62,263 nucleotides of DNA, from positions 1 to 62,263 of IMG/VR virus record IMGVR_UViG_3300008120_000038. The stretch is one strand, 5' to 3'. Shown piece by piece: positions 16,420-26,281 of this stretch. The notes beneath the pieces are model-generated. The model was not told the DNA's origin. It was given only the letters and a program-made list of their open reading frames with translations, and searched no databases. The first letter of the stretch is position 1; each line of letters opens with the position of its first letter. A program made the position numbers and the translations under genes. The DNA comes from a virus.

Positions 16420-17632
16420 CTTCAAAATCCTTATATCGGTAATATCCTTTATCAAAATCACACTGCACTAAAAAATCTCCCATAAAACCATTACGATTTT
16501 TTCTAAATGCACATTCAATAATGTCGCTATTGGTTGCACGACCCAATGCTAAAACCCAATCAGCATCATAAGCAATTTGTCTTGACCATGCTGTTTGTGC
16601 AAGTGTTGGAACTGTAGATAAATCTTTTACATCGTCTGGTGTAGCAGATGAGATAGCAATAATAGGAACTTCTTCACTAATAGCCATTAGTTTAAGTTCA
16701 CGAGAAAGATTCTTCATCTTTACCGTTTCATTATCAGCCTTTTGGTTTGGACTCATCAATTGCAAATAATCAACTACAACAAAGTCTGGCTTATACTGAT
16801 CAATCTTTCCACGAATAACTGATGGATTTACTTCACCGCCAGAATCATTAGAAATAATATGAAACTGTGGACGACCATCAATTCTATCGGTATGCCACTT
16901 CTTCATCATATCAAGTTCAACTTCACCATTTGATAGTTTACGGTGTGACCAAAGACCTTCACCCATAATTGTAAATACACGATTACGAACTTCTGTCTCA
17001 CTCATCTCAAGAGAAATAATTAGAGGTGTCTTACCTTGTTTCCAAGCCTGTACAGCAAAGTATAAAGCCATCCATGACTTTCCAATACCTGGATATGCAA
17101 GGAAGACTCCAAGTTGTCCTGGCATAATTCCAGAAGGAAGATAATTGTCAAAACCTGGCAAGCCTGTTTTAATTCCTCTATTGCCTAATGCTTGCTGCTC
17201 TTTTACTTGCTCAAAGTATGCAATAGCAGAATCAATATCTGTTGCATCAATATCACGAATTGCAGAAGTATTCTTTTTTAGTTGTGATGTTTTTGTAATT
17301 AGTTCTTCTAGTGCTGTTGTACCTTGACCATTTTGAACTTCACCTGCTGCTGATCTAAGTATATCTTTTAGGCTGTCATTAAGATACTCTGTCTGTAGTT
17401 CTTCAAGATGATGCTTTGTTGCACCAATTCCTTGTACTGGCTGAAAGTCTCTAAACTTTTCTACAACCAATGATGTTGGAGGAACTGTCCCATTGTTTTC
17501 TGCATAAAGTCTAATAAAATTCCACACATCATTATGTGTACGAAGTAATGTTTCTACATTTGCCTGAAGCAAAACATGAAGTTGTTTGTCTGCTAGGACT
17601 GCGGAGATTACTTTTGCTTCTGTATTATTCAC
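16409..17632 (-). CDS. dnaB: DnaB-type replicative helicase
   Basis: The 407-residue protein has a RecA-like helicase core: Walker A AYPGIGKSW near 180-187, LIISLEMSETEVRNR, and Walker B FVVVDYLQLMSP with Asp288. The N-terminal domain (MNNTEAKVISAVLAD) is typical of DnaB. The start is GTG at 17632, overlapping the upstream stop (GTGAATAA). Together with the primase, ssDNA-binding protein and DnaE it makes a nearly complete phage replisome. Confidence 0.93.
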   Translation of the reverse strand: MNNTEAKVISAVLADKQLHVLLQANVETLLRTHNDVWNFIRLYAENNGTVPPTSLVVEKFRDFQPVQGIGATKHHLEELQTEYLNDSLKDILRSAAGEVQNGQGTTALEELITKTSQLKKNTSAIRDIDATDIDSAIAYFEQVKEQQALGNRGIKTGLPGFDNYLPSGIMPGQLGVFLAYPGIGKSWMALYFAVQAWKQGKTPLIISLEMSETEVRNRVFTIMGEGLWSHRKLSNGEVELDMMKKWHTDRIDGRPQFHIISNDSGGEVNPSVIRGKIDQYKPDFVVVDYLQLMSPNQKADNETVKMKNLSRELKLMAISEEVPIIAISSATPDDVKDLSTVPTLAQTAWSRQIAYDADWVLALGRATNSDIIECAFRKNRNGFMGDFLVQCDFDKGYYRYKDFEDGK

Positions 17633-17933
17633 TCAGCCACTCCTTTGCTTTCCTTCTTAGTTCTGCTCTTTGTTTAATATCTTCTTCTACTTCTAGTTTA
17701 CCATTAAGAATTTTTTCTGCATTGTAAGCAAAATAATTCCACGAAGGTTCTTGGGCAATAGAAAAATAATATTCTAAAAGATCATAGCATTGAGAAATTC
17801 CATAAGACTCAACCAATGCATCTGCAGCCCATTGTTCAACGTTTAGGTTAATGTTAGACTTACGCTCATACCGTTGCGTATAAAACTTATTGTAGCGACT
17901 GAGCAAAGCCATTCTGTCTTTGCGCTCAGCCAT
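17625..17933 (-). CDS. Small protein upstream of helicase, possible helicase loader
   Basis: The 102-residue helical product (SQCYDLLEYYFSIAQ, WNYFAYNAEKIL) has a basic first helix and a C-terminal Glu/Lys/Arg-rich helix. It resembles the small domains that precede or load DnaB in other phages. It overlaps the helicase gene by 8 bases, which supports a linked job. The loader role is an inference from position. Confidence 0.6.
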   Translation of the reverse strand: MAERKDRMALLSRYNKFYTQRYERKSNINLNVEQWAADALVESYGISQCYDLLEYYFSIAQEPSWNYFAYNAEKILNGKLEVEEDIKQRAELRRKAKEWLSE

Positions 17934-18139
17934 TACTCTTCTAGTTCTACCTTAGCCTCATTAATTTTTTCGGTTAGTTTATCTTCAACAAACTTGTAGA
18001 CTCTTTCAAAAGCCTCATTTGTTGTTTCACCATCACGCTTACTATCAACTACGCCAAGATCAAGTCTAAGCGATTGAAAGTTACCTAGATTAAGTGTATA
18101 GCCTAGTGTTACGTTTACTTTTGTTGAATCGTTTTCCAT
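17933..18139 (-). CDS. Small protein of unknown function
   Basis: The 68-residue product has an N-terminal beta hairpin (VNVTLGYTLNLG) and a C-terminal acidic helix (VEDKLTEKINEAKVELEE). It overlaps the next gene by one base and follows the HTH gene after 19 nt. No family is recognised. Confidence 0.65.
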   Translation of the reverse strand: MENDSTKVNVTLGYTLNLGNFQSLRLDLGVVDSKRDGETTNEAFERVYKFVEDKLTEKINEAKVELEE

Positions 18140-18158
18140 TACCCACCTATTTTCATTG

Positions 18159-18701
18159 TTAAATACTTTCCGACCATACTGGAATAAATCTGCCGTCTTC
18201 TGTCTTTGTATATGTAAGTATACCGTCTCCCATGCGTCTTGTCAACTCTTGTGTTGTAGGAGTCATATTATTTGTTATCAATCCATCTTTTCTTGGTTGT
18301 CCAATATGTATACTTGCAAGTATAGCACGGATCTCTTTTACTTGAGATTCAGAGTAATATGCTCTTACTTGCCAACCAGTTTTACCGCCAACTCTTGATC
18401 CAGTTGGAGGAGGTATTGTTCCTGATTTAATTAATCTTGGTAAATATTTTCTATGCCTATTGACAAGAATAGCAGTTTCTGATATAGTATACGCTCTTTC
18501 TCTATTTCTTCTAAAGTCAGTACGCAAACAAGTTTCAATTCTATCTTTTGTAATATTGTAAAAAGAAACCATTCCAGTTGATCTAGAACTATGATGAATT
18601 CTAACTAAGTCATTATTCAAAAACCAAATTTTTTGGTTTCCCTTGATTACAGTGGACTTATTGTACTCTTCGCTCTGTATTTTTCGTTTAGCAGTAGCCA
18701 T
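18159..18701 (-). CDS. MerR-like helix-turn-helix DNA-binding protein
   Basis: The 180-residue product has a basic N-terminus, and a central winged-helix segment (AYTISETAILVNRHRKYL followed by LIKSGTIPPPTG and GWQVRAYYSESQVKEI) that reads like a MerR/excisionase-type HTH. It is at the head of the replication operon, so it may regulate early genes or act at the origin. It has a near-perfect AAGGAGG site lying inside the end of the preceding zinc-protein gene; the two genes overlap by 55 bases in different frames. Confidence 0.75.
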   Translation of the reverse strand: MATAKRKIQSEEYNKSTVIKGNQKIWFLNNDLVRIHHSSRSTGMVSFYNITKDRIETCLRTDFRRNRERAYTISETAILVNRHRKYLPRLIKSGTIPPPTGSRVGGKTGWQVRAYYSESQVKEIRAILASIHIGQPRKDGLITNNMTPTTQELTRRMGDGILTYTKTEDGRFIPVWSESI

Positions 18702-18838
18702 CTGCCCTCCTTGCTGTCCTGTGGGGGATGATAAAACTTTCTTTCACCACAGCGAACACAATAAGTTTCAACATGCATTTGAGAAGTATACTGTCTATCA
18801 ATAAAAGTTCTTCCATTGCATTTTTTGCAAAAAATCAT
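18647..18838 (-). CDS. Small zinc-ribbon protein
   Basis: The 63-residue product starts MIFCKKCNGRTF and later has YCVRCGERKFYHP, giving a four-cysteine zinc ribbon. It is first in the replication module and overlaps the HTH gene. Likely a small nucleic-acid or protein-binding factor; nothing more specific can be said. Confidence 0.7.
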   Translation of the reverse strand: MIFCKKCNGRTFIDRQYTSQMHVETYCVRCGERKFYHPPQDSKEGRWLLLNEKYRAKSTISPL

Positions 18839-18856
18839 CTCTACCCTTTGTTTTTC

Positions 18857-19297
18857 TTAGTTTGGTATACCAATAATAATTAGGTGAACTGCCAAAGATA
18901 AATCTCCAGAAGCACCAAATCTAACAACACCCTCAACCTTGCTTGTTGTAATTGTTTTTAAAATTACGGAAACATTTTGACCAGCAGGTGTATTTCCAAT
19001 GTTGTATGGTGTTGCTGACACAATTGGAGAATATTTAAAATCATCAAAAGTATAAGAAAAAGAAACTTCAGATGCCGCTGTTACTGTAGCATTATTTGCA
19101 ACCTGAACATATCCACCAATCATTTTTGTTTCTGAAGTTTTAATGCTTTGTGCTCCAGAAACTCCATTGTTTATTGTTGTATAGTTATAGGTTGCTGAAG
19201 AAACTTGCGTTGCAAGTTCATTTACTGTTTCAGCAAGTTGATAGATGTATGTTACATCTAGTGGTTGCCCTCTTTCGGGTAGCGGTACTTTAGCCAT
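18857..19297 (-). CDS. Minor tail / fibre-type protein
   Basis: The 146-residue protein begins with a short helix-forming region (TYIYQLAETVNELATQV) and continues as a beta-rich jelly-roll-like C-terminal domain (EVSFSYTFDDFKYSPIVSAT, AVHLIIIGIPN). It is the last gene of the tail module, where distal fibres commonly lie. It has its own extended -10 and a GGAGAG ribosome-binding site. Confidence 0.65.
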   Translation of the reverse strand: MAKVPLPERGQPLDVTYIYQLAETVNELATQVSSATYNYTTINNGVSGAQSIKTSETKMIGGYVQVANNATVTAASEVSFSYTFDDFKYSPIVSATPYNIGNTPAGQNVSVILKTITTSKVEGVVRFGASGDLSLAVHLIIIGIPN

Positions 19298-19306
19298 TAT
19301 CTCTCC

Positions 19307-19315
19307 ATTATATCA
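19307..19315 (-). promoter_or_regulatory. Extended -10 promoter (TGATATAAT)
   Basis: Minus-strand TGATATAAT lies 10 nt before the start at 19297, just past the previous stop. If the RNA starts 6-7 nt downstream, the leader would be only a few bases, although GGAGAG is present in between. Confidence 0.6.
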
Positions 19316-19816
19316 CTAAATCGTGTGTGGTCCATCTTCATAAACCAGCAATGTATCAAAATCTCTTGTTATTTTATTTCCTTTTAAGTATACTTCTAGT
19401 GACACCTTATTAGGTTGGCTTGGTTGTTCAATTCCGTTAATTGAATAGGTTGATGGAATTGGAAAAGATATGCCTGTTCCATCTATTCTTTGCTTATATA
19501 TCCAGTCCCCTCCATCACCTCTGTCCCATTTTACCCAAACATCATATTCATGGGCTTGTCTTATATATTTAGAATTTTTATTAATTGTCACAACGTCCCA
19601 TGAAAATACTGCAATTGATCCATTCTTATTAAAACTAATTAACCCTGGCTCATAAGTAAACCCAGAATCTACAACGAAAGATGGTGACCAATGAGATGCT
19701 CTGTTTTTATCTTCAGAAACAACCCTATATCTTACCTCATATCCATTAGTTTCTGGATTAATTGCTGGCAATTCATTGTTTAAAATAATTGCTTTTTTAA
19801 TACCAGAGTCTGCCAT
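19316..19816 (-). CDS. Tail protein with fibronectin-III-like fold
   Basis: The 166-residue product is beta-rich with FN3-like features: YEVRYRVVSEDKNRASHWSP, SIAVFSWDV and YDVWVKWDRGDGG. Such domains sit on tail surfaces and often bind weakly to cell glycans. It overlaps the previous gene by one base. Confidence 0.65.
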   Translation of the reverse strand: MADSGIKKAIILNNELPAINPETNGYEVRYRVVSEDKNRASHWSPSFVVDSGFTYEPGLISFNKNGSIAVFSWDVVTINKNSKYIRQAHEYDVWVKWDRGDGGDWIYKQRIDGTGISFPIPSTYSINGIEQPSQPNKVSLEVYLKGNKITRDFDTLLVYEDGPHTI

Positions 19817-21156
19817 TATGAAACACCTATTGAAAATCTAAACTCAACAAAACTTGTTGTGTTTGGTGACTTTATAATGGTTGTTGAGTCTGTATTTTTT
19901 ATCACTGAATACCCTGTTAGTCCATATAAAGGATTAGTTGTAGCAACATTTTCTAATCTCATGGCATCAAGTGCAATATAAAAATCATCTGAAATAGTAT
20001 TGCTAACAAAAGTAGAAGCATAAACCTTAATTACAGAAACAGAGTTCCAAGTAAAGTTGGGGCTTGTGTATAATTCTTGTAATTGTTTTGTAACTAAACA
20101 ATAACGATTATTATTTAAGTCATACTGCCCTTCTCCAGTTCCCTTTACTATGTCTGCTTCAAACCTAGCATACTCACCATCTACCTGGTCTGAAGATGCA
20201 AACTCAACAAGAACTCTTGCATTATCTGGAGATGCACTAGAAGTACCATCTTTATTGATAATAGAAAATACTAACTTTAATTCATCAATTGGAGAGTTTT
20301 TATCAAAATCAAGTAATGTGCCAGCGAGGTGAATATGGTTTGATCCATTTTCAATATAAAAATGTTTAACTGTGGTTGATCCACCAGAAACATAACTTCC
20401 TATTTGGTCGCTTAAAAGAGTAAAAGTTGTTGGTGACGGAACAGTTGAAACAGAACCAGATATATTATAGTTTACTGGATTTACTCCAGTTACTGTTACA
20501 GTATCCCCAACTGAAAGATTGTGATCTTTTGATGTTGTATAAGTAATTAATGTTCCATTGCCAGAAACATTTGTTAGTGAAACGCTTTTTGTTAGGTTTG
20601 CATCTGAGCCATTAATGAGAATAATATTATTTAAAAATCTACATCTTTCATATCTTTCAGCACGAGTGGTTTTATAAAAAATACTATTGTCTGCATTGGT
20701 TTGAAAAACAATATTTTCTGTTGCAATAATGTTGTCATCATTTGGTGAGTCTAATGCTTCAGTTATCGTATCTATAGCGGTTGTTGCTAAATTTGTATGA
20801 TGTTGCCAATTCTCTGTCTGTGTAAAGGCAAGGACTGTCTTGCTATCATATGCGCCTGCTGCCGAATTTGATCCCGCAGAAAAAATACCAATCTCCGAAA
20901 TCTCATATCTTTCTTCGCTTGGAAGTTCTGCTGTTAAAACTAACTTTGAAACCCCATCCTCATTAACAAACCCTCTAGAAGAAATTGGCACTCTTAACAT
21001 CTCAAAATCCAGGCTTGTTTTGTTTGAGTAGTCTCCATATGGGTTACCAGTTAAAAGTGGCTTAGAACCGCATCCAAGGGCTATATAGGACGCAAAAGCG
21101 GGTGCCTGTCCAAGCAAATATTTTCCTATAATATTTTTACCAGTATTAGTTATCAT
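19816..21156 (-). CDS. Tail/baseplate-type structural protein
   Basis: The 446-residue protein starts ITNTGKNIIGKYLLGQAP and ASYIALGCGSKPL, an opening common in siphovirus minor tail proteins. A long beta-rich middle (TLITYTTSKDHNLSVGDTV) and a jelly-roll-like C-terminal part follow. A GGAGAT site precedes the ATG. It lies in the distal-tail block with the giant tail-tip protein. Confidence 0.7.
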   Translation of the reverse strand: MITNTGKNIIGKYLLGQAPAFASYIALGCGSKPLLTGNPYGDYSNKTSLDFEMLRVPISSRGFVNEDGVSKLVLTAELPSEERYEISEIGIFSAGSNSAAGAYDSKTVLAFTQTENWQHHTNLATTAIDTITEALDSPNDDNIIATENIVFQTNADNSIFYKTTRAERYERCRFLNNIILINGSDANLTKSVSLTNVSGNGTLITYTTSKDHNLSVGDTVTVTGVNPVNYNISGSVSTVPSPTTFTLLSDQIGSYVSGGSTTVKHFYIENGSNHIHLAGTLLDFDKNSPIDELKLVFSIINKDGTSSASPDNARVLVEFASSDQVDGEYARFEADIVKGTGEGQYDLNNNRYCLVTKQLQELYTSPNFTWNSVSVIKVYASTFVSNTISDDFYIALDAMRLENVATTNPLYGLTGYSVIKNTDSTTIIKSPNTTSFVEFRFSIGVS

Positions 21157-21926
21157 TATATCTCCGTCTCATATATTGTACCACTTAACGCTATTTCAAT
21201 TTCAATTTGTTCATCACTGTTTAAATTAACACTTTCAATGACTAAATTTCCTTCAGGGCTAATATACACGGGATTGTTGTCGGAAGAAGTGCTTTCTGTT
21301 GGAGTTCTATTTTCAAGTTTAATTGCAAAGCCAGAAAAAAATTTATCGGATGTCTTTTGTAGCCCAACAATGTTATTTGGGTTATATTCTTGATTAATTG
21401 ACACCAAGTTTTTAATTGGCTGGTATGATATTTTTTGTCCATTAATTGTATCTGTTCTTGCAATGCTAATTAATTCTTGTCCGCCAATATTTTCAAATAT
21501 TAAATCTGCCATAATTTCTATTGGTATTGAGGAATCATCAAATAAAACAATATCTGGAGTTGCAGTTTTTATTGGGTTTGTTATTGTTTTTATAACAGAA
21601 GATGTAGCAGTTATCGTTGGGGTTGGAGGAGTTGCAGCAACTGGAGCAGGTGCTGGTTGATTTTGTGGAACAATATTTTGCACTGGTGCAGGAGACTCAT
21701 AATAAGTGGGAGACTCAGAATAACTTTGTGGAATAACGGCTGAACTTGATCCCTGTGCTTGTTTAATTATTTCTAGTGCTTGCTCTACCCCAGTATCTGC
21801 TTGAACTGCAGCAAGAGCATTTCTAACATCTTGTTCTTCTTTAGATATTAAACCAGCCCTTCTAAGCATTCTTGTATCAGATTCATCATATCCCCCGCCA
21901 TCATGCATGGGTCCATAATATCTCAC
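21156..21926 (-). CDS. Tail-module protein with Pro-rich linker
   Basis: The product is about 256 residues. The N-terminal 60 residues are helical (DTRMLRRAGLISKEEQDVR, VEQALEIIKQAQ), then there is a Pro/Ala/Gln-rich linker (PAPAPVAATPPTPT), then a compact beta domain. GTG at 21926 is preferred because it follows the upstream TAA (21928-21930) closely and has GAGGTG in front. An in-frame GTG at 21938 is the alternative. Probably an adaptor in the tail tip. No family is recognised. Confidence 0.6.
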   Translation of the reverse strand: MRYYGPMHDGGGYDESDTRMLRRAGLISKEEQDVRNALAAVQADTGVEQALEIIKQAQGSSSAVIPQSYSESPTYYESPAPVQNIVPQNQPAPAPVAATPPTPTITATSSVIKTITNPIKTATPDIVLFDDSSIPIEIMADLIFENIGGQELISIARTDTINGQKISYQPIKNLVSINQEYNPNNIVGLQKTSDKFFSGFAIKLENRTPTESTSSDNNPVYISPEGNLVIESVNLNSDEQIEIEIALSGTIYETEI

Positions 21927-21927
21927 A

Positions 21928-24900
21928 TTACACCTCACTCAAATACAAAGCCATAGAAGGACCTTCTGAACTTCTTGAATACTCAATATTATATATTATA
22001 AACCTTGAAGATGTTGAAGAAATCATATTTACATTATTATTATCTTTATAATCAACTGTAACAATATCTCCAAGTTGTAAAGTTGGATTTGCAAAAACAT
22101 TTAATCCAATATTTTTTTTAGGAGTCATCAATTTTTCAGTGATCCAACCCATTAATGCGTTAGCATCATCTTCTGTTTGTATATACGGGGTATCAATGCT
22201 AAAATCATTTTTACCATAAGTAAGCCTGCTCAACTTAATATTGTCATATTTTTGTTGCTCAATTAATGGAGAATATACAACTGATGTTCCTTTTAGTTCT
22301 GGATCAGACAAGTTACTTCGTTTACTATAATATTCGTCAACGCTTAATGTATGTGTAGTATCTTGAGTAAATGTAATGCCTTGAATTCTTAAATAGTTTC
22401 CACTTGTTTCATCAAGAACAAGTGATTTATCAGTTGAATTAAATATTAAAAATTCTGCCCCATATGAATCTGCGTAAAAACCAGAAACAACGTAGCCCTT
22501 AATTCTGTTAAAAGTTGGAGAAAGTTTTGCATAAAGTGCTGGATATGCACGATCATATTTAATATTAAAGTATGAACACTCTCTCATGATTGATCCAAAT
22601 TCTTCAAAGTACATATTATACTTTGGAGGTTGTTGGGCACTTATGCCAGATAAATAAGTGGATTGAACAACTCCACTCATTGCATATTTCCTAAATGACT
22701 CATTAAGGTTTATTTCGTTATCGCCAAATAATCCAGTTTCTTTAACGTATGCAGAAGAATTTTCTGTTTGACCAAAAACTCTTTGTATTGCTGGAGATAT
22801 GGTTGATATTGTATTTTGAGAATAATTTTTTGATATCGCATAAATATTTTCAAACATACATCTTGATGAACCACGAACAAATAAAGCCATGTTGTTGTAT
22901 ACTGGAAGTGGATCATTATCATCAACTACCTTAATTAGTTTATTGTTAACATATAAATAAAATCTTCTTTTAGTTCCGATATTTTCATATTCTATTGATA
23001 GGTCATAAACTGTTGGATTCTCTTCGCCAGTCATTCTATACTGTCCAGTGAAGTTTCCATCATCTACTAAAATACTTGATAGGCCACCCCAAAGTTTAAC
23101 TGGTATTGCCTTAGAACTTCCAGACTCTTTCTTAATCTTATAGAATATAATATTATGAATTTGTATTTCACTTTGTCCCTGAGAATTAATATTTAAATAA
23201 GATTCAACGTTATTTTCAGTTAATGCAACTATTTCAAAATAATACCCGTTGTTTGTTTCTGGATTAATCATTACTGCTAATCCACCAGATCCGCCTCCAA
23301 TTGTTACGCTTTGGCTTGGATTTGATCCATTAACTTGATAGTATGAGGTTGAACCAAAAGGAGTTTGAAAACGTTGTAAATTATTTTCAACTTTTCCAAC
23401 AATACGCATTCTTGTTCCAAAATGTCTATAGGCATTATCAAGATTTTTGTAAACATAAGAAACATAATTTAATGGAACCTCTGTAGTTTTAAAAGAAGGG
23501 CCATTCATTACTAAAGCAGAAGACTGTATTGTTCCAGACTGAGTTGACTGAAAGGAGTTAACGGTTGTTTCTGTTTTATTAGAAACTGCCATAAAATTTT
23601 TAATAACACCATTTCTGGTTGTTTGTTTTGATATAGTGTTATTTACTCCAGCAGATCCTACTTCTGTTGATGGTAAGGTTGGATCAATCTCTGTTGTAAA
23701 TAAATAATTTGAACTCATTTCGCATGCTCTTACATAGTCATTATTTGACCAGTACGACGGTAATCCAGATGAATGATTACTTATTGTTGTTCCAAACTGT
23801 GCTCTTCCGTGGGATTCAACTTCACCATTTTTTAATCTTGTTGTCCCGTTTGCTGTTTCATAATAAGGCTTTGAATAAATTCTAACAAGTCCCGTAGGGT
23901 AGATCTTTCCATTAAATGCAAGTGAAGAAAAATATTTTTGATACTCTTGATTACTAGAGATCCAAACATTTCCTATACCAGTAATATTAAATTCTGCTGC
24001 ATCATATTTAATTATTTCTCCGTTAGAATAAAAATATCCTTGATATCTTGTAAGCCAATAAACGTTTTCTCCAAGATCTATAACGTTATTAGTTAAAATA
24101 TTATTTACAACTGTTGGCGCTACATTTGGTATATCTGAATTAATTGGCATTGCGCCTAATACATAGTTACCCTGTCTAGACGCTAACTCATTAATAGTTT
24201 TAGTGTTTTCTGTTCCTGCAACTTCCCACAAAAGAACTGGCTTATATATCCATGTTTTTTCTTTATCAATTAAACTAGATTGTCTTACTGAACCATATGA
24301 TCTTTGAATATATCTTGTAGTATAGTTAATTTTTCCATCATTATAGATTTTTTTATCCTTAGAAGAAATCTGTAAAATGTTTGGTAAATTTCCAGAGGAT
24401 TGATTCTCAATGACTCCTTCATCAGACTGATTATTATTACCAATTAAAACAAAGTCAGTACTTCTGTCTGTTTCTGAAGGCATTATATAATTTTTACTCA
24501 TAACTATAAAATTATTATATTCGTCAAAAAACATTGCGCTTTGTGTTGATATTGCAAGTTGATTAAGAACTTCAGCAACATTTTGGTCTGGTGCTATAAA
24601 AAAATATGGAATTATTGGGTCATTATCTGACTCTGTTCTTTTAAAAGAATAGTTAGTGAATCCAATAGAATCAAGCAAAACGCTTACTGCATAACTTAAA
24701 GATACATTGGTTAAAAGAATTCTTGGCGCTGTCATTGATTCAAAGTAAAAATAAAAATCACGTAAACTAAGATTTAAAGTTGATGCAGTTACATCTGCCT
24801 GTGGCATTCCATCAGAATACAAAGTCTTAATTGGAACATAATAGTTAAAACCTTCAACATTTAGAATATTTTCATAAAAGTTAAACTTAATATTTTTTCT

Positions 24901-26280
24901 TATGTACTTATTGATAATGCTTGAAGTGTTTTCATAATTAAAGGATTGGTCTTCGTCAAAAATATTAACTTCGCCAGTTGATGCCAAAAGTTGTCCAACT
25001 GGTAAAGATGTATTTCCTATGTCAGATAAAACTTTTGTAATTCTATAGTCAATTACTTTATTTGATATATTTGCCACAAGTCTTGGGGACATCTCAATAA
25101 GATCAAAGGTGCAGTCAAACTTGTTCATTGTTTCAGCAACAATTCTTAATCCTTTTATATATATAAATTCTCTATAAAGGGTTGAATTATTTTCATAATC
25201 AACATAAGTTGATGGAGAAGTAAAGTCTGTTACAAAATCTGTATTATTGTTTATTGCTTCAGATCCAAGTTTCCATCCGTATACTACTGGAAAATTTTTA
25301 TACTCAGAGCCGTTCCATATATAAAATGTTCCAGCATCTCCTTCATTTTCAATAACATGATAAGTATAGCCAATAATAGACTCTGATGGCAAAAGTGTAA
25401 CACTTGAAATAGTTTGTGCATGAAAAAATATACCTTGGTATTCTTCTGGAATAATTGCGCCAAACTCTAATTCAATATATCCATCTGATTTAATTGCAGG
25501 TGTTCCATCATCTCTTAATGTATTTTGATCAAAAGAATAAGCATCAACCCAGTTGTTGTTTTTTAAATATTGTATTTTCCATTTTACTGGTACTGTTTTG
25601 TTTTGATCTCCATACAGAGGATCATCAATGCTTTCGGTTGATGTTTGAAATGGACCTAAATCAATATCACCAACATTTGTTTGCATTTTTACAACAATTC
25701 GGTTGGTTGGAACCTCTTCCTTATAAACAACAAATGGTACAGCATCAGAAATATAATATTCGTCTTCTACTCTAGTATTTGATATTCCATATTCTTTATT
25801 TGATTCTGTTCTGTAAGAAGTCCAATACTTAAACTGATCATATCTAGACGGCATGTAGTATCTTGGTCTTTCTGCCATATTTGCTCCAGAGTTTGCCAAA
25901 TACCTTCCAGAAAAATAAAGTGGTTTGTTAATTCCAGATCGTGGTCTAAATGGAGCCAGACAATCCTGTAACGAGTAAAAAAGTTTTTCTTTTTCTTTTA
26001 CTGATAAAAACATTTGAGGAATATCTTCATCTGTATATCCATTTTCAACTATAATGTTAGACTCAGTTGCTCCAGTATAATAGTTTCCAGAATCAGTTGC
26101 ATCAAAACTTTGAATTAATGTAAAATATTCGCTACCTAATTCTTGTGGGCGATACCTATAATTACCAACCTTAAATATGTTATCTGGCATATTCATGTTC
26201 CACTCTACAAGAACAAGAGAGTTTAAACTTATTGTTGAAGAAGTTTCAAAATGATTTTTTAATGTTTCATCAACAAACAT
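21928..26280 (-). CDS. Large tail-tip protein
   Basis: The 1450-residue protein follows the distal tail gene, the position of tail-associated lysins and central tip proteins in siphoviruses. It is beta-rich throughout with many Asn/Tyr-rich segments. Its first third has phage-tail hub-like parts (VLLDSIGFTNYSFK, FFIAPDQNVAEVLNQLAIST). A jelly-roll segment near the middle resembles a LamG-type sandwich, and the end (PTLQLGDIVTVDYKD, RFIIYNIEYSRSSEGP) looks like the tail-tip C-terminus of other actinophages. No enzyme motif was seen. It likely forms the tip and contacts receptors. Confidence 0.75.
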   Translation of the reverse strand: MFVDETLKNHFETSSTISLNSLVLVEWNMNMPDNIFKVGNYRYRPQELGSEYFTLIQSFDATDSGNYYTGATESNIIVENGYTDEDIPQMFLSVKEKEKLFYSLQDCLAPFRPRSGINKPLYFSGRYLANSGANMAERPRYYMPSRYDQFKYWTSYRTESNKEYGISNTRVEDEYYISDAVPFVVYKEEVPTNRIVVKMQTNVGDIDLGPFQTSTESIDDPLYGDQNKTVPVKWKIQYLKNNNWVDAYSFDQNTLRDDGTPAIKSDGYIELEFGAIIPEEYQGIFFHAQTISSVTLLPSESIIGYTYHVIENEGDAGTFYIWNGSEYKNFPVVYGWKLGSEAINNNTDFVTDFTSPSTYVDYENNSTLYREFIYIKGLRIVAETMNKFDCTFDLIEMSPRLVANISNKVIDYRITKVLSDIGNTSLPVGQLLASTGEVNIFDEDQSFNYENTSSIINKYIRKNIKFNFYENILNVEGFNYYVPIKTLYSDGMPQADVTASTLNLSLRDFYFYFESMTAPRILLTNVSLSYAVSVLLDSIGFTNYSFKRTESDNDPIIPYFFIAPDQNVAEVLNQLAISTQSAMFFDEYNNFIVMSKNYIMPSETDRSTDFVLIGNNNQSDEGVIENQSSGNLPNILQISSKDKKIYNDGKINYTTRYIQRSYGSVRQSSLIDKEKTWIYKPVLLWEVAGTENTKTINELASRQGNYVLGAMPINSDIPNVAPTVVNNILTNNVIDLGENVYWLTRYQGYFYSNGEIIKYDAAEFNITGIGNVWISSNQEYQKYFSSLAFNGKIYPTGLVRIYSKPYYETANGTTRLKNGEVESHGRAQFGTTISNHSSGLPSYWSNNDYVRACEMSSNYLFTTEIDPTLPSTEVGSAGVNNTISKQTTRNGVIKNFMAVSNKTETTVNSFQSTQSGTIQSSALVMNGPSFKTTEVPLNYVSYVYKNLDNAYRHFGTRMRIVGKVENNLQRFQTPFGSTSYYQVNGSNPSQSVTIGGGSGGLAVMINPETNNGYYFEIVALTENNVESYLNINSQGQSEIQIHNIIFYKIKKESGSSKAIPVKLWGGLSSILVDDGNFTGQYRMTGEENPTVYDLSIEYENIGTKRRFYLYVNNKLIKVVDDNDPLPVYNNMALFVRGSSRCMFENIYAISKNYSQNTISTISPAIQRVFGQTENSSAYVKETGLFGDNEINLNESFRKYAMSGVVQSTYLSGISAQQPPKYNMYFEEFGSIMRECSYFNIKYDRAYPALYAKLSPTFNRIKGYVVSGFYADSYGAEFLIFNSTDKSLVLDETSGNYLRIQGITFTQDTTHTLSVDEYYSKRSNLSDPELKGTSVVYSPLIEQQKYDNIKLSRLTYGKNDFSIDTPYIQTEDDANALMGWITEKLMTPKKNIGLNVFANPTLQLGDIVTVDYKDNNNVNMISSTSSRFIIYNIEYSRSSEGPSMALYLSEV

Positions 26281-26281
26281 T